From Pseudomonadota bacterium (GTDB lineage: Bacteria; Pseudomonadota; Gammaproteobacteria; Xanthomonadales; Rhodanobacteraceae): a DNA stretch of 36,789 nt. The notes below the pieces were generated by a model, which was not told the origin of the DNA, did no database searches, and saw only the letters and a list, made by a program, of their open reading frames with translations. Each line of letters opens with the position of its first letter. Within the stretch, counting starts at the first letter, position 1. The translations under genes and the position numbers were made by a program. The stretch covers positions 1 through 36,789 of the forward strand of contig JAJXWU010000039.1 of NCBI GenBank assembly GCA_021781425.1, read 5' to 3'. Below are positions 1 through 7,438 of the stretch, piece after piece.

Positions 1-437
1 TGAGCCGGCATTTCGCCGCCAAGCTCGCCGGTAAGACCATCGCGGTGTGGGGCCTCGCGTTCAAGCCGAACACCGACGACATGCGCGAGGCGCCGAGCCT
101 GCGCCTGCTCGAACAGTTGTGGGCTGCGGGAGCGAAGGTGCGCGCCTACGATCCGGAGGCGCGCGAAGAAGCAGCGCGCCTTTACGGCAAGCGCGCTGAT
201 CTCACCTTGTGCGACGAGATGTACGCCGCACTGGAAACCGCTGACGCGCTCATCGTAATCACCGAATGGAAGGCGTTCTGGAGCCCGGATTTCGCTCGCA
301 TCAAATCGGCCTTGCGTGCGCCAGTCGTGATCGATGGCCGCAACATCTACGAACCGGCCGCCGTGGAGGCCGCCGGCATCGCCTACTACGGCATCGGCCG
401 TGGTCGCAGCGTGCGCCGTGCGGGCGGACACGCATGA
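1..437 (+). CDS. ugd: UDP-glucose 6-dehydrogenase, C-terminal part (5'-truncated by window edge)
   Basis: The reading frame is open from base 3 and ends in TGA at 435-437; the gene starts before the window, so the ATG at 45 in the ORF track is internal. The visible part is the C-terminal UDP-binding domain of the UDP-glucose/GDP-mannose dehydrogenase family: '[17 protein letters not shown]' is its standard opening motif, and 'VRAYDPEA' and '[13 protein letters not shown]' follow in the expected order. The family oxidises UDP-glucose to UDP-glucuronate with NAD+ in the cytoplasm, supplying polysaccharide and lipid A modification precursors. The stop overlaps the start of the next dehydrogenase gene (ATGA), so the two are translationally coupled. 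The catalytic Cys lies upstream of the window and cannot be checked. Confidence 0.9.
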   Translation, partial: SRHFAAKLAGKTIAVWGLAFKPNTDDMREAPSLRLLEQLWAAGAKVRAYDPEAREEAARLYGKRADLTLCDEMYAALETADALIVITEWKAFWSPDFARIKSALRAPVVIDGRNIYEPAAVEAAGIAYYGIGRGRSVRRAGGHA

Positions 438-1720
438 GTTTTTCCCTGCAACTCGCGGATGCACGCATCGGCGTGGCGGGCCTGGGCTACGTCGGCCTGC
501 CGCTGGCTGTGGCGCTCGGCCGCGAATTTCCCACGCTGGGATACGATCGCAATCCGGCGCGCGTGTCCGAACTTCGGGCCGGACGCGATGCCACCGGCGA
601 AGTCGAGACGGCGGAACTGACGTCCGCAAAGCATCTGCGATTCAGCGCCGACACCGCGCTATTGAAGGATTGCAACGTTTACATCGTCGCCGTGCCGACG
701 CCGGTTACGCCGCACAAGATGCCGGATCTGTCGCCGCTCGTATCCGCGAGCGAAACCATCGGCACGGCACTCAAGCGCGGCGATGTGGTGATTTACGAAT
801 CCACCGTGTATCCGGGTGCGACGGAAGAAGTCTGCGTGCCGGTGCTCGAGCGCGTTTCCGGCCTGCGATTGAACACGGATTTCTTCGTCGGCTACAGCCC
901 GGAAAGGATCAATCCCGGCGACAAGCAGCGGCGCCTGGCCGACATCGTCAAGGTGACGTCTGGCTCCACGCCGGCAGCGGCGGAGTTCGTCGATGCGCTG
1001 TACCGGCGCATTGTGCGCGCGGGGACGCACCGCGCGCCGGGCATTCGCGTGGCCGAGGCGGCCAAGGCGATCGAGAACATCCAGCGCGACGTCAACATCG
1101 CCCTGGTCAATGAGCTGGCGCTGATCTTCGGCAAGCTCGGCATCGACACCGAAGCCGTGCTCGAAGCCGCCGGAACGAAGTGGAATTTCCTGAAATTTCG
1201 CCCTGGCCTGGTTGGCGGACATTGCATCGGTGTCGATCCGTATTACCTGATCCACAAGGCCAGCGAGGCGCGGCACTATCCGGAACTCATCAGCGCCGCG
1301 CGCCGCATCAACGAAAGCATCAGCGCGCACGTCGCCGCGCAAATCCTGCGCCTGATGGCGCTCAAGCGCATCGACGTTGTCGGCAGCCGCATCCTCGTGC
1401 TCGGCATCACCTTCAAGGAGGATTGCCCGGATTTGCGCAACACGCGCGTACGCGAAATCGTCGACGAACTGCGCGCCTGTCACGCCAACGTGGATGTCTT
1501 CGATCCGTGGGCGGACAAGAACGAATGCGAGCGCGAATGCGACATCCGCCCGATCGACGCGCCTGCGTACGCTGCCTACGATGCCATCGTGCTGACGGTG
1601 GCGCATCGCCAGTTCCGCGAACTCGGCGCCGCCGGGGTGCGCGCGTTCGCCAAGCCCAAAGCCGTGATCTACGACGTGAAATACCTGTTGCCCGCCGATG
1701 CCGTCGATGGGCGCCTGTGA
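434..1720 (+). CDS. tviB: UDP-N-acetyl-D-hexosamine 6-dehydrogenase (TviB/WbpO-like nucleotide sugar dehydrogenase)
   Basis: 428 residues from the ATG at 434, which overlaps the ugd stop as ATGA; the ORF track's longer start at 266 lies inside ugd and is rejected. An N-terminal Rossmann motif '[16 protein letters not shown]' (about residues 14-29) is followed by 'VAVPTPV', '[12 protein letters not shown]' and '[11 protein letters not shown]'. The catalytic cysteine is about C264 in '[15 protein letters not shown]', and the C-terminal domain begins '[18 protein letters not shown]'. The '[19 protein letters not shown]' block and '[11 protein letters not shown]' are typical of UDP-GlcNAc/UDP-GalNAc dehydrogenases (TviB, WbpO, WbpA) rather than Ugd. 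These enzymes make UDP-N-acetylhexosaminuronic acid for capsule or O-antigen. The substrate (GalNAc or GlcNAc) cannot be settled by eye. Confidence 0.9.
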   Translation: MSFSLQLADARIGVAGLGYVGLPLAVALGREFPTLGYDRNPARVSELRAGRDATGEVETAELTSAKHLRFSADTALLKDCNVYIVAVPTPVTPHKMPDLSPLVSASETIGTALKRGDVVIYESTVYPGATEEVCVPVLERVSGLRLNTDFFVGYSPERINPGDKQRRLADIVKVTSGSTPAAAEFVDALYRRIVRAGTHRAPGIRVAEAAKAIENIQRDVNIALVNELALIFGKLGIDTEAVLEAAGTKWNFLKFRPGLVGGHCIGVDPYYLIHKASEARHYPELISAARRINESISAHVAAQILRLMALKRIDVVGSRILVLGITFKEDCPDLRNTRVREIVDELRACHANVDVFDPWADKNECERECDIRPIDAPAYAAYDAIVLTVAHRQFRELGAAGVRAFAKPKAVIYDVKYLLPADAVDGRL

Positions 1721-1726
1721 TTTGCA

Positions 1727-1942
1727 ATGAGCATGAATTTCGAACAGCGTCTGACCGAATTGGAAACGCGCATCGCGTTTCTGGACCAGACCGTGCAGTC
1801 GCTGGACGCTACCGTTGCGACGCAGGATCGCATCCTGCGGGAATTGCAGCGCGAGATCGCGCAGTTTCGCGGCGAACTGGTGCAGGTCAACGCCGCACTC
1901 GCAGACGACGCCCGCGACGAACCTCCGCCTCCACATTACTGA
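1727..1942 (+). CDS. slyX: SlyX family protein
   Basis: 71 residues beginning six bases after the preceding stop. The sequence is one predicted coiled coil with heptad pattern ('QRLTELETRIAFLDQTVQSL', then 'TQDRILRELQREIAQFRGEL') and ends in the acidic and proline-rich tail 'EPPPPHY' that is characteristic of SlyX. Length matches the family (about 70 residues). The molecular role of SlyX is not known; in E. coli the gene lies beside slyD. The first codon could also be the ATG at 1733; no strong ribosome binding site distinguishes them. Probably co-transcribed with the dehydrogenase genes, given the spacing. Confidence 0.9.
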   Translation: MSMNFEQRLTELETRIAFLDQTVQSLDATVATQDRILRELQREIAQFRGELVQVNAALADDARDEPPPPHY

Positions 1943-1961
1943 TGCTTAGAATGATTTTGCT

Positions 1962-1979
1962 CGTCATGCCGGCATGACG
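1962..1979. promoter_or_regulatory. Perfect 18-bp palindrome upstream of the DUF2058 gene
   Basis: CGTCATGCC/GGCATGACG is a perfect inverted repeat between slyX and the DUF2058 gene. It nearly fills the 17-base stretch between a -35-like TTGCTC (1957-1962) and a poor -10-like TGTTAA (1980-1985), so it could be an operator. Alternatively it folds as a 7-bp hairpin with a CCGG loop in the slyX 3' end. The palindrome is seen directly; both functions are inference. Confidence 0.4.
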
Positions 1980-2004
1980 TGTTAATTCATGGAATTTTCA
2001 CGCC

Positions 2005-2532
2005 ATGTCCGACTCACTACGCGATCAATTGCTCAAGGCTGGGTTCGCCGCAAAGCCGAAGCCGCAACCGAAACCTGCTGCGCAAAAGCCGTCGCACCTT
2101 GCACACGCGGCCAAGACGAGACCGGCGGCGCCGGACGTCGATCTCGCGCGTGCCTATGCGCGGCGCGCGCAGGCCGAGCGCGCCGAGTCCGCGCAGGCGC
2201 AGCGCGAAGCCGAGCGCGTCGCGCGCGAGAAGAAGGAGCGCAAGCAAAAACTCGCGGCGCTGCTCGCCGGCAAGGCGCTCAATGACGGCGACGCCGACAC
2301 GCCGCGGCATTTTCCGCACGGCAACAAGATCCGCCGCATCTATTGCACGGCCGAGCAATTGACGCCACTCAACCGCGGCGAACTGGCCGTGGTGCAGCTT
2401 GCCGGGCGCTACCTGCTGGTGACGCGGGAAGTCGCTGTGCAGGCGCAGACGATCCAGCCCGAAGCGCTGGTGCTGCTGTGCGATCCGGACGCGCCGGCAG
2501 AGGACGATGTGCCAGCGGACTTGATGTGGTGA
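2005..2532 (+). CDS. DUF2058 family protein (YaiL-like)
   Basis: 175 residues. The N-terminus 'MSDSLRDQLLKAGF' is the hallmark of the DUF2058 (YaiL) family. A long, highly charged helical stretch of Arg, Glu, Ala and Lys follows (about residues 50-90, 'AREKKERKQKLAALL'), then a compact C-terminal domain with 'HFPHGNKIRRIY' and 'LNRGELAVVQLAGRYLLV'. Family members are annotated as nucleoprotein or polynucleotide-associated, but no biochemical function is established. A weak GGAA precedes the start. It stands alone, 62 bases after slyX and in the same direction; an 18-bp palindrome lies in that gap. Confidence 0.88.
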   Translation: MSDSLRDQLLKAGFAAKPKPQPKPAAQKPSHLAHAAKTRPAAPDVDLARAYARRAQAERAESAQAQREAERVAREKKERKQKLAALLAGKALNDGDADTPRHFPHGNKIRRIYCTAEQLTPLNRGELAVVQLAGRYLLVTREVAVQAQTIQPEALVLLCDPDAPAEDDVPADLMW

Positions 2533-2615
2533 TGCTCAAACTGTGATTTTCTGCACGGGAAGATAACGGCCGGCGGGATAGGGTTGCGCGCGTTGGGGAC
2601 CGGAGTGTTGCTCCC

Positions 2616-3749
2616 ATGCGTGCATTCGCCGCTTTCGTTGCTGTGTTCGCCAGCCTCGCCGCCACGGCTGCAAGCCTTCCGGAATTCCCGCCGAACGCGG
2701 TCTGGAACCGTGATGTCGGTCAGGCGCCACTGAACCCGAATTCAACTGCGATGTTGAACCATTTGCAGTCGCTCGGCGGATGGGGCACGGGAGCGACAAG
2801 CTTCCAGATCGATTTTTCGTTTTATGTGCTGCATGCCGCCAACGGCATTGCGACGACTCCGGTCACGCCGCTGGGCGGGGCGGACAGCTACTACTACCCG
2901 GATTGCGGCGATTTCCACGCGCCACTGCAGGCCCCGGAGCCGCTACCGATTCCGTTGCCCCCCGGCGGCGGCATCGAGGGCACGGGACCGCCGTACGTCG
3001 TATCACCGCCAAGCTATACCTGCGACAACAACCATAACGATTGCCACATGCTGATCGTGCAGGGCAACACATTGTACGAATCAGGTAATTCCAATGTCGT
3101 GAACGGACAGGTGCAGTCGGAGTGCGCATTGACCTGGGATCTGACCAAAGTGTATCCACCGCAGGGACGCGGCGAGCAGTGCACGAGTACCGACGGGGCC
3201 GGATTCCCCTTGGCTCCGTTGTTGTTCAACGCTGACGAAATATACGCGGCCGAACAGAAGCAGAATGGCGATCTTGGCCACGCCATTCGCTTCATTTTGC
3301 CGAATCCGAGAATGATGAAGGGTGCATATGTGCATCCGGCCAACCATGCCGGCGCTCCGAGCGATACCAATTCCAACGCGGTTCCCTACGGGTCGCGATT
3401 GCGGCTGAAGGCGAGCTTTCCGGTTTCGACCTTTGTTGCGGGCAACCATGCTGATGGCGGCAATGCTGCGGATGCTGCCGCACGCGTGCTGTTACGCACA
3501 TTACAGAAGTACGGGATGGTGCTGGCGGACGGCGGCAATGTGCCACTGACGGCGGAATCGGATTACTACACCACGCACAAATGGTCGGAGCTTGGCATGG
3601 ACCCGAGTACGCAAACGGGAGCCCAACTGCTGTTCGGCGTGCAGGTGACGGATTTCGAGATCGTGTATACCGGCGATCCGATCACGCTGACCTACAACTG
3701 CGTGCCGACACCAGCCGACTTCATCTTCATCGATGGATTCGATTACTAG
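2616..3749 (+). CDS. Secreted protein of unknown function with C-terminal 'IFIDGFDY' tail
   Basis: 377 residues. The first 20 or so form a short signal peptide ('MRAFAAFVAVFASLAATAASLP'). The mature part has several Cys residues and Gly/Pro/Asn-rich loops, as in exported proteins. The segment 'YGSRLRLKASFPVSTF' followed by 'VLLRTLQKYGMVLADGG' matches, as I recall it, a conserved core ('RLKASFD...ALKKYGMIVADNG') found in many uncharacterised secreted bacterial proteins. The last residues 'ADFIFIDGFDY' resemble a short D-G-F-[DE] tail that I recall on many exported Rhodanobacteraceae proteins. No catalytic motif is recognisable. It stands alone and converges on phaB with a 31-base gap. Start at ATG 2616 is supported by the signal peptide; GGAG lies about 14 bases upstream. 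Confidence 0.75.
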   Translation: MRAFAAFVAVFASLAATAASLPEFPPNAVWNRDVGQAPLNPNSTAMLNHLQSLGGWGTGATSFQIDFSFYVLHAANGIATTPVTPLGGADSYYYPDCGDFHAPLQAPEPLPIPLPPGGGIEGTGPPYVVSPPSYTCDNNHNDCHMLIVQGNTLYESGNSNVVNGQVQSECALTWDLTKVYPPQGRGEQCTSTDGAGFPLAPLLFNADEIYAAEQKQNGDLGHAIRFILPNPRMMKGAYVHPANHAGAPSDTNSNAVPYGSRLRLKASFPVSTFVAGNHADGGNAADAAARVLLRTLQKYGMVLADGGNVPLTAESDYYTTHKWSELGMDPSTQTGAQLLFGVQVTDFEIVYTGDPITLTYNCVPTPADFIFIDGFDY

Positions 3750-3780
3750 AAATCCATGCGCTTGCGCCGCCTCGACGCAA

Positions 3781-4527
3781 TCAAAAATCCATGAAGTAGC
3801 CGCCGTTCACCGGAATATTCGCGCCGGTGATGAAGCCGGATTCGTCGGCGCACAGGAAATCGACCACACGCGCGATCTCGGAGGGTTCGCCCAGGCGCCC
3901 GACGGGGATGGCCGCGATGATCTGGCTGCGCACGTTTTCCGGAATCGCCGCCACCATCGCGGTGCGGCAGTAGCCGGGCGAGACGCTGTTGACGGTGACG
4001 CCCTTGCGCGCAACCTCGCGCGCCAGCGCCATGCTGAAGCCATGCATGCCGGCCTTGGCGGCGGAGTAGTTAGTCTGGCCGAACTGGCCGGTCTGACCAT
4101 TCACCGACGAGATGTTGACGATGCGGCCGAAGCCGCGCTCGCTCATGCCTTCGACTACGGCGCGGCAGGTATTGAACACGCCACCGAGATTGATCGCCAG
4201 CACCTCGCTCCATTGCTGCGGACTCATCTTGCGCAGCGTGGTGTCGCGGGTGATGCCGGCGGCGTTGACCAGAATGTCGATCGCGCCGTGGCTGGCTTCG
4301 ATGGCCTTGATCGACTGCGTGCAGCCGTCGAAATCGCCGACATTGATCGGCTCGAAGCGGATCCGGTCGCCGAATTCGGCGACTTCCTTCTGGAACTCCG
4401 CCACGCGCTCGGCGCGGCTGGCGAGATCCGCCGCCACGACGCTGCGTCCGGAGCGGGCCAGGTACTTGCAGATTTCCGTGCCGAGACCGCCGATGCCGCC
4501 GGTAACGAGCGCCACACGCTTGCTCAT
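3781..4527 (-). CDS. phaB: Acetoacetyl-CoA reductase (PhaB family SDR), copy 1
   Basis: 248 residues from the ATG at 4527, preceded by GAGGGAG; the ORF track's start at 4620 is upstream of the promoter and rejected. It is a classical short-chain dehydrogenase: 'VTGGIGGLG' cofactor loop, 'NAAGITRD', catalytic Ser in 'ISSVNGQTGQFGQ', and Tyr/Lys in 'NYSAAKAGMHGF'. The 'NGQ.GQ.GQ.NY' and 'ITGAN.P.NGGYFMD' blocks are typical of PhaB, which reduces acetoacetyl-CoA to (R)-3-hydroxybutyryl-CoA for polyhydroxybutyrate synthesis. Strand beta-2 ends 'VVAADL', and the Asp suggests NADH use; the second copy at 7439-8179 has 'NYR' there. It lies downstream of phaR but has its own strong promoter. A FabG-type ketoacyl reductase is the alternative. 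Confidence 0.88.
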   Translation of the reverse strand: MSKRVALVTGGIGGLGTEICKYLARSGRSVVAADLASRAERVAEFQKEVAEFGDRIRFEPINVGDFDGCTQSIKAIEASHGAIDILVNAAGITRDTTLRKMSPQQWSEVLAINLGGVFNTCRAVVEGMSERGFGRIVNISSVNGQTGQFGQTNYSAAKAGMHGFSMALAREVARKGVTVNSVSPGYCRTAMVAAIPENVRSQIIAAIPVGRLGEPSEIARVVDFLCADESGFITGANIPVNGGYFMDF

Positions 4528-4591
4528 CGTGACTCCCTCAAGCAGAGTGATTTGCGCACCGCGGGGTGTTGTGCGGCGCAACAGGCGCGCG

Positions 4592-4620
4592 ATGGTAGGC
4601 GCGGCAGGCGGCGCTGTCAA
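4592..4620 (-). promoter_or_regulatory. Sigma-70-type promoter of phaB copy 1
   Basis: On the minus strand, TTGACA (4620-4615, identical to the -35 consensus) is separated by exactly 17 bases from TACCAT (4597-4592). Transcription would start near 4585 and give a leader of roughly 58 bases before the phaB ATG at 4527. The promoter begins only 11 bases beyond the phaR stop, so phaB can be transcribed separately from phaR. Confidence 0.75.
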
Positions 4621-4630
4621 ACGCGGCCGG

Positions 4631-5119
4631 TCAGGACTTGGATGACTTGCCTGCTGCGCTGTTGGCGTGGGCCTGCCCGGCGGCGGCGCTGAGGAAGCCT
4701 TCCTGCACCGATTTCCACAAGTCGAGATTGCGCTCGGTCATCTCGTTGAGCATCGACCAAGGCGTCTGGCCGAGAATGTTGTTGAGCTGACTGCGGAATT
4801 TTCCCTGCTGGTCGAGGAATATCTGCAGGCTTTTTTCCAGATACGAGCCCATGAAACCCTGCATCGAATCGCCGTAGAAACGGATGATCTGCGACAGCAG
4901 TTGCGTGGTGAACATCGGCTGCCCGGTTTCCTCGTGCTCGGCGATGATCTGCAGCAGCACCGAGCGGGTGAGGTCCTCGCCGGTCTTGGCGTCGCGCACC
5001 TCGAACTCCTCGCCGTCGATCACGAGCTGACGCACCTCTTCGAGCGTGATGTAGCTCGAAATCTCGGTGTCGTACAGCCGCCGGTTCGGATATTTCTTGA
5101 TGACGCGCACTTGTGCCAT
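4631..5119 (-). CDS. phaR: Polyhydroxyalkanoate synthesis repressor PhaR
   Basis: 162 residues. The N-terminal 'VIKKYPNRRLYDTEISSYITLEEV' is the signature of the PHB/PHA accumulation regulator DNA-binding domain (about residues 5-63). It is followed by the PHB_acc domain ('MFTTQLLSQIIRFYGDSMQGFMGSYLEKSL', about 88-118) and an Ala-rich tail. In PHA producers PhaR binds both the polymer and DNA and represses phasin and reductase genes until granules form. It is next to phaB in the same orientation, as in many PHA loci, but no synthase (phaC) or phasin gene is in the window. An inverted repeat and a palindrome just upstream may be its own operators. Confidence 0.93.
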   Translation of the reverse strand: MAQVRVIKKYPNRRLYDTEISSYITLEEVRQLVIDGEEFEVRDAKTGEDLTRSVLLQIIAEHEETGQPMFTTQLLSQIIRFYGDSMQGFMGSYLEKSLQIFLDQQGKFRSQLNNILGQTPWSMLNEMTERNLDLWKSVQEGFLSAAAGQAHANSAAGKSSKS

Positions 5120-5120
5120 G

Positions 5121-5144
5121 CGGCAAACTTAACAGATTTTGCCG
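5121..5144. promoter_or_regulatory. Inverted repeat CGGCAAA-N10-TTTGCCG next to the phaR start
   Basis: Two perfect 7-base arms (5121-5127 and 5138-5144) lie immediately upstream of the phaR ATG (5119). On the minus strand the spacer contains TTAAGT, a possible -10 element, so a protein bound here would block phaR transcription. Autoregulation by PhaR is a plausible reading given what is known of the family; the assignment is inference. Confidence 0.4.
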
Positions 5145-5160
5145 CGGCGCGGTAGGGTTT

Positions 5161-5172
5161 TGCTGCGCAGCA
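5161..5172. promoter_or_regulatory. Palindrome TGCTGCGCAGCA upstream of phaR
   Basis: A perfect 12-base palindrome 42 bases before the phaR start. I recall PhaR proteins of Paracoccus and Rhodobacter binding TGC-rich sites of the CTGC-Nn-GCAG type; here the half sites abut without a spacer, so the match is only partial. Confidence 0.25.
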
Positions 5173-5303
5173 TTTTTCAGAATTTGAACGAACGCCTGAA
5201 GCGCCGACTTATCAATGGTCCCGGCATGTTCTTCGGTTTGCCTATGTTTCCAGCCTGCCAGGGGCTGGGGACATTCGCCCTTGTGCCGCATCCGGCGGTG
5301 CTG

Positions 5304-6455
5304 CTATGGGAATACGGAACCGACCCTTTTTTTGACCGTGCGCTCAGCGCTCGCATCCAACGCAATCATGTCGAGTACCGCCGCGGCGGTTTGCTCGGGC
5401 GTCAGATCCCGGGCCAGAACCGCTCGTTGACCCGCGCCGTACGGACCCCATTCGTGCGGGTCGGTGACAGTGAAGATGCCGGCGGTCGGAATTCCGCTGG
5501 CGGCAGCCAGGTGCATGACTCCGCAATCGGCGCTGATGAATAGCGTGAGGTTCGATAGCAGCGCCGCCAGTTTGCGCGCATCGTTCGAGTAGTAACCCGG
5601 ATAGCGATCGCCGAGATGGGAACGCGCGCTGGCGGGCAGGATTTCGATGATCCGGTAGCCGGAAATCCCGCCTTCGAGGGTTTGCAGAAAGCGATCCCAC
5701 CAAGTGCGCCCCAGCAGCTTGTCGCCCGTGGCATTGGCGAAGATGCCGATGCAGTCTTTCTCGGTCCGGCTGTCGCCTCGCTGTGCCAGCAGGCGCGACA
5801 GGACCATGCGTCCTTGCTCGCGCTCAAGGGCATTGAGACCGATATCCAGCGGTGGGTATTGCCGGGGGCTGAATTCGCCGCGCGCCGCGCGCAGCAAATA
5901 AACCTGCAGCTTGGCCCGATTGCGCAGCTCGGGCGGCGGCTCAACGCTGAATGTCATCGAACCCGCCTTGGCCGGTCCGGCATAGCCGAGCGAACGCTCC
6001 GCCCGCGACAGCAAGGCCAGCAGCCGACCGCTCTGCGATTGCGGATCCGCATCGATCACCAGATCGTATCGGATGCGCCGCATGGAGCGCAGGCAGCGCA
6101 GGGTGGCCCATGGATTCCGCATGACGCGCCGGGGCAAGACCAAAACACGGCTCACGCCCGGCAGCGATCCATAAATCAGGCGCGCAGCGGGACAACGACT
6201 GATCACATCGATCTCGGCGCCGGGGTAGACCTCCGAGAGCTCTCGCAACAACGGTGTCAGGGTCAGGGAATCGCCGAGCGTGTTCACGAAACGGCAGACC
6301 AGGATGCGATAGATGCCCGTTGACGGCAGCCTGGCGTCGCCCGCTGGTTTCGGTGGACGCAGGACCAGCCGCATGATGCTCCGGGCGACTGTCCGCCGCC
6401 GGTCCTGGATGACCTTGGATAGCGGCACGGCCGTTTGCGGAACGCGACTGGGCAT
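5304..6455 (-). CDS. Glycosyltransferase family 9 (heptosyltransferase-like)
   Basis: 383 residues from the ATG at 6455. The N-terminal 'ILVCRFVNTLGDSLTLTPLLREL' is the ADP-heptose:LPS heptosyltransferase (GT9) motif, with the catalytic-base Asp in 'LGD'. 'YPGAEIDVISR' and, near the C-terminus, 'LTLFISADCGVMHLAAASGIPTAGIF' (sugar-nucleotide binding loop) follow in order. GT9 enzymes add heptose or related sugars to the lipopolysaccharide core on the cytoplasmic face. The acceptor is unknown. The ATG at 6374 (residue 28) has a better ribosome binding site (GGAG) and may be the true start; I kept the longer frame because it begins 15 bases after the PAP2 gene. It is probably co-transcribed with that gene. 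Confidence 0.85.
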   Translation of the reverse strand: MPSRVPQTAVPLSKVIQDRRRTVARSIMRLVLRPPKPAGDARLPSTGIYRILVCRFVNTLGDSLTLTPLLRELSEVYPGAEIDVISRCPAARLIYGSLPGVSRVLVLPRRVMRNPWATLRCLRSMRRIRYDLVIDADPQSQSGRLLALLSRAERSLGYAGPAKAGSMTFSVEPPPELRNRAKLQVYLLRAARGEFSPRQYPPLDIGLNALEREQGRMVLSRLLAQRGDSRTEKDCIGIFANATGDKLLGRTWWDRFLQTLEGGISGYRIIEILPASARSHLGDRYPGYYSNDARKLAALLSNLTLFISADCGVMHLAAASGIPTAGIFTVTDPHEWGPYGAGQRAVLARDLTPEQTAAAVLDMIALDASAERTVKKRVGSVFP

Positions 6456-6470
6456 CGTCGTTTCGCGGCC

Positions 6471-7094
6471 TCAGAATTTCTTGTGGATGCCGACCATGAA
6501 ACCGCCCGGCAACATGGACAGGATCAAGGGATGTTCGCGGCGCGAGGCATACCATCCGAAACCGACGCCGAGACCCGCGCCGACCAGCACATCGCTCTGC
6601 CAGTGGCCGTGCACCTTGACCCGGGCGATCATGTCGTAGGCTGGCAGCAACGCGAGCGCGTACACGGCGGGATGATCCGGCCCGTAGGCGAACATGAAGG
6701 GCGTTACCGCGCCGGCGATTTCGGCGACCTCGCCGCTCGGAAAACTCTGGTTGCCGTGTCCGCTAAAGAATTGGTTCGGATCGGAAGTCTGCGACGGCCG
6801 TTCTCGGGAGAATGCGTATTTCATGACCTGCGCGGTGCCGGAGGCGAGCGCAACCGAGTCGAGCGACCGCCAGAACGTGTCGCCGAGCTTGCTGTCGTCG
6901 CCTTCCCAGAGCGCACCGCCGAGCACGACCAATGCCGTGCCCGCCGCGAGATCCTTCTGGTAGCTGCGCTTCCAGATACCGCTGTTGCCGTATGGGACGA
7001 GATGGTCGATGCCGAAGGGACCGCCGGCCGCGCGTGCGGCATGCATCAGCAGCGACAGCAGGCAGGCGCTCAGAAGTTGGCCGGGCAGGCGCAT
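6471..7094 (-). CDS. PAP2-family phosphatase with atypical PSGE motif
   Basis: 207 residues with an N-terminal signal or membrane segment ('LLSACLLSLLMHAARAAG'). The three PAP2 phosphatase motifs are recognisable: 'KYAFSRERP' (K-x6-RP), 'SFPSGEVAEIAG' (normally PSGH) and 'ARVKVHGHWQSDVLVG' (R-x5-H-x3-D). In typical members the PSGH His assists catalysis and the motif 3 His is the nucleophile; here the second motif has Glu instead of His. The family dephosphorylates lipid phosphates such as undecaprenyl pyrophosphate, phosphatidate or lipid A at the periplasmic face. It is followed within 15 bases by a GT9 glycosyltransferase, suggesting an envelope-glycan role. The start is followed by the signal segment and preceded by GGGAA. 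Confidence 0.82.
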   Translation of the reverse strand: MRLPGQLLSACLLSLLMHAARAAGGPFGIDHLVPYGNSGIWKRSYQKDLAAGTALVVLGGALWEGDDSKLGDTFWRSLDSVALASGTAQVMKYAFSRERPSQTSDPNQFFSGHGNQSFPSGEVAEIAGAVTPFMFAYGPDHPAVYALALLPAYDMIARVKVHGHWQSDVLVGAGLGVGFGWYASRREHPLILSMLPGGFMVGIHKKF

Positions 7095-7438
7095 GGCTCA
7101 ATTCCCGTGATCAAAGCGGACGCAGGATAATCCCTCGCACGTTAATAATACCTGTTTCGCGGCAATCGCGATTTCCGCTTGCAGTTCACGACCCGGCACG
7201 AGTGACGATGGCGGAGCGCCGCAGGCGGTGACCGCACTACACAAGCCATCCCTGGTGCGTTGCCGTTCCCTCACATCGCTGTCGCGATGTTCGACCTGCC
7301 TCACCAGGAACGAAGCGCACGCGATGCGCTTGGCCACGATGGGTAACCGTCCTTGGTGACCGATCCCGATCGACATCCCTGTCTCACCTGGCAAGTTCCG
7401 CGCGCGATGCCATTCAAGGCATCGCGCAAGCGCGGATC
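7095..7438. other. Intergenic region of 344 bases between phaB copy 2 and the PAP2 gene
   Basis: No convincing gene is present. The 115-residue minus-strand ORF spanning it has no recognisable motif and runs through a strong hairpin. The region holds a perfect 10-bp hairpin just after the phaB stop (7402-7427, listed separately) and a smaller CATCGC/GCGATG repeat. Near the PAP2 end, TATTAT on the minus strand (about 7146-7151) could be a -10 element, but I see no matching -35. Confidence 0.6.
7402..7427 (-). terminator. Perfect 10-bp hairpin after phaB copy 2 (terminator-like, no U-tract)
   Basis: GCGCGATGCC and GGCATCGCGC pair perfectly around a 6-base loop, 11 bases after the phaB stop at 7439. 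The stem is strong and well placed to end the gluQ-phaB transcript, but no run of T follows on the minus strand. It may instead protect the 3' end or need Rho. Confidence 0.5.

Noticed and set aside
659-1936. 425-residue minus-strand ORF opposite the TviB-like gene
   Set aside because: It is the antisense shadow of a clear enzyme gene in a GC-rich genome and has no recognisable domain.
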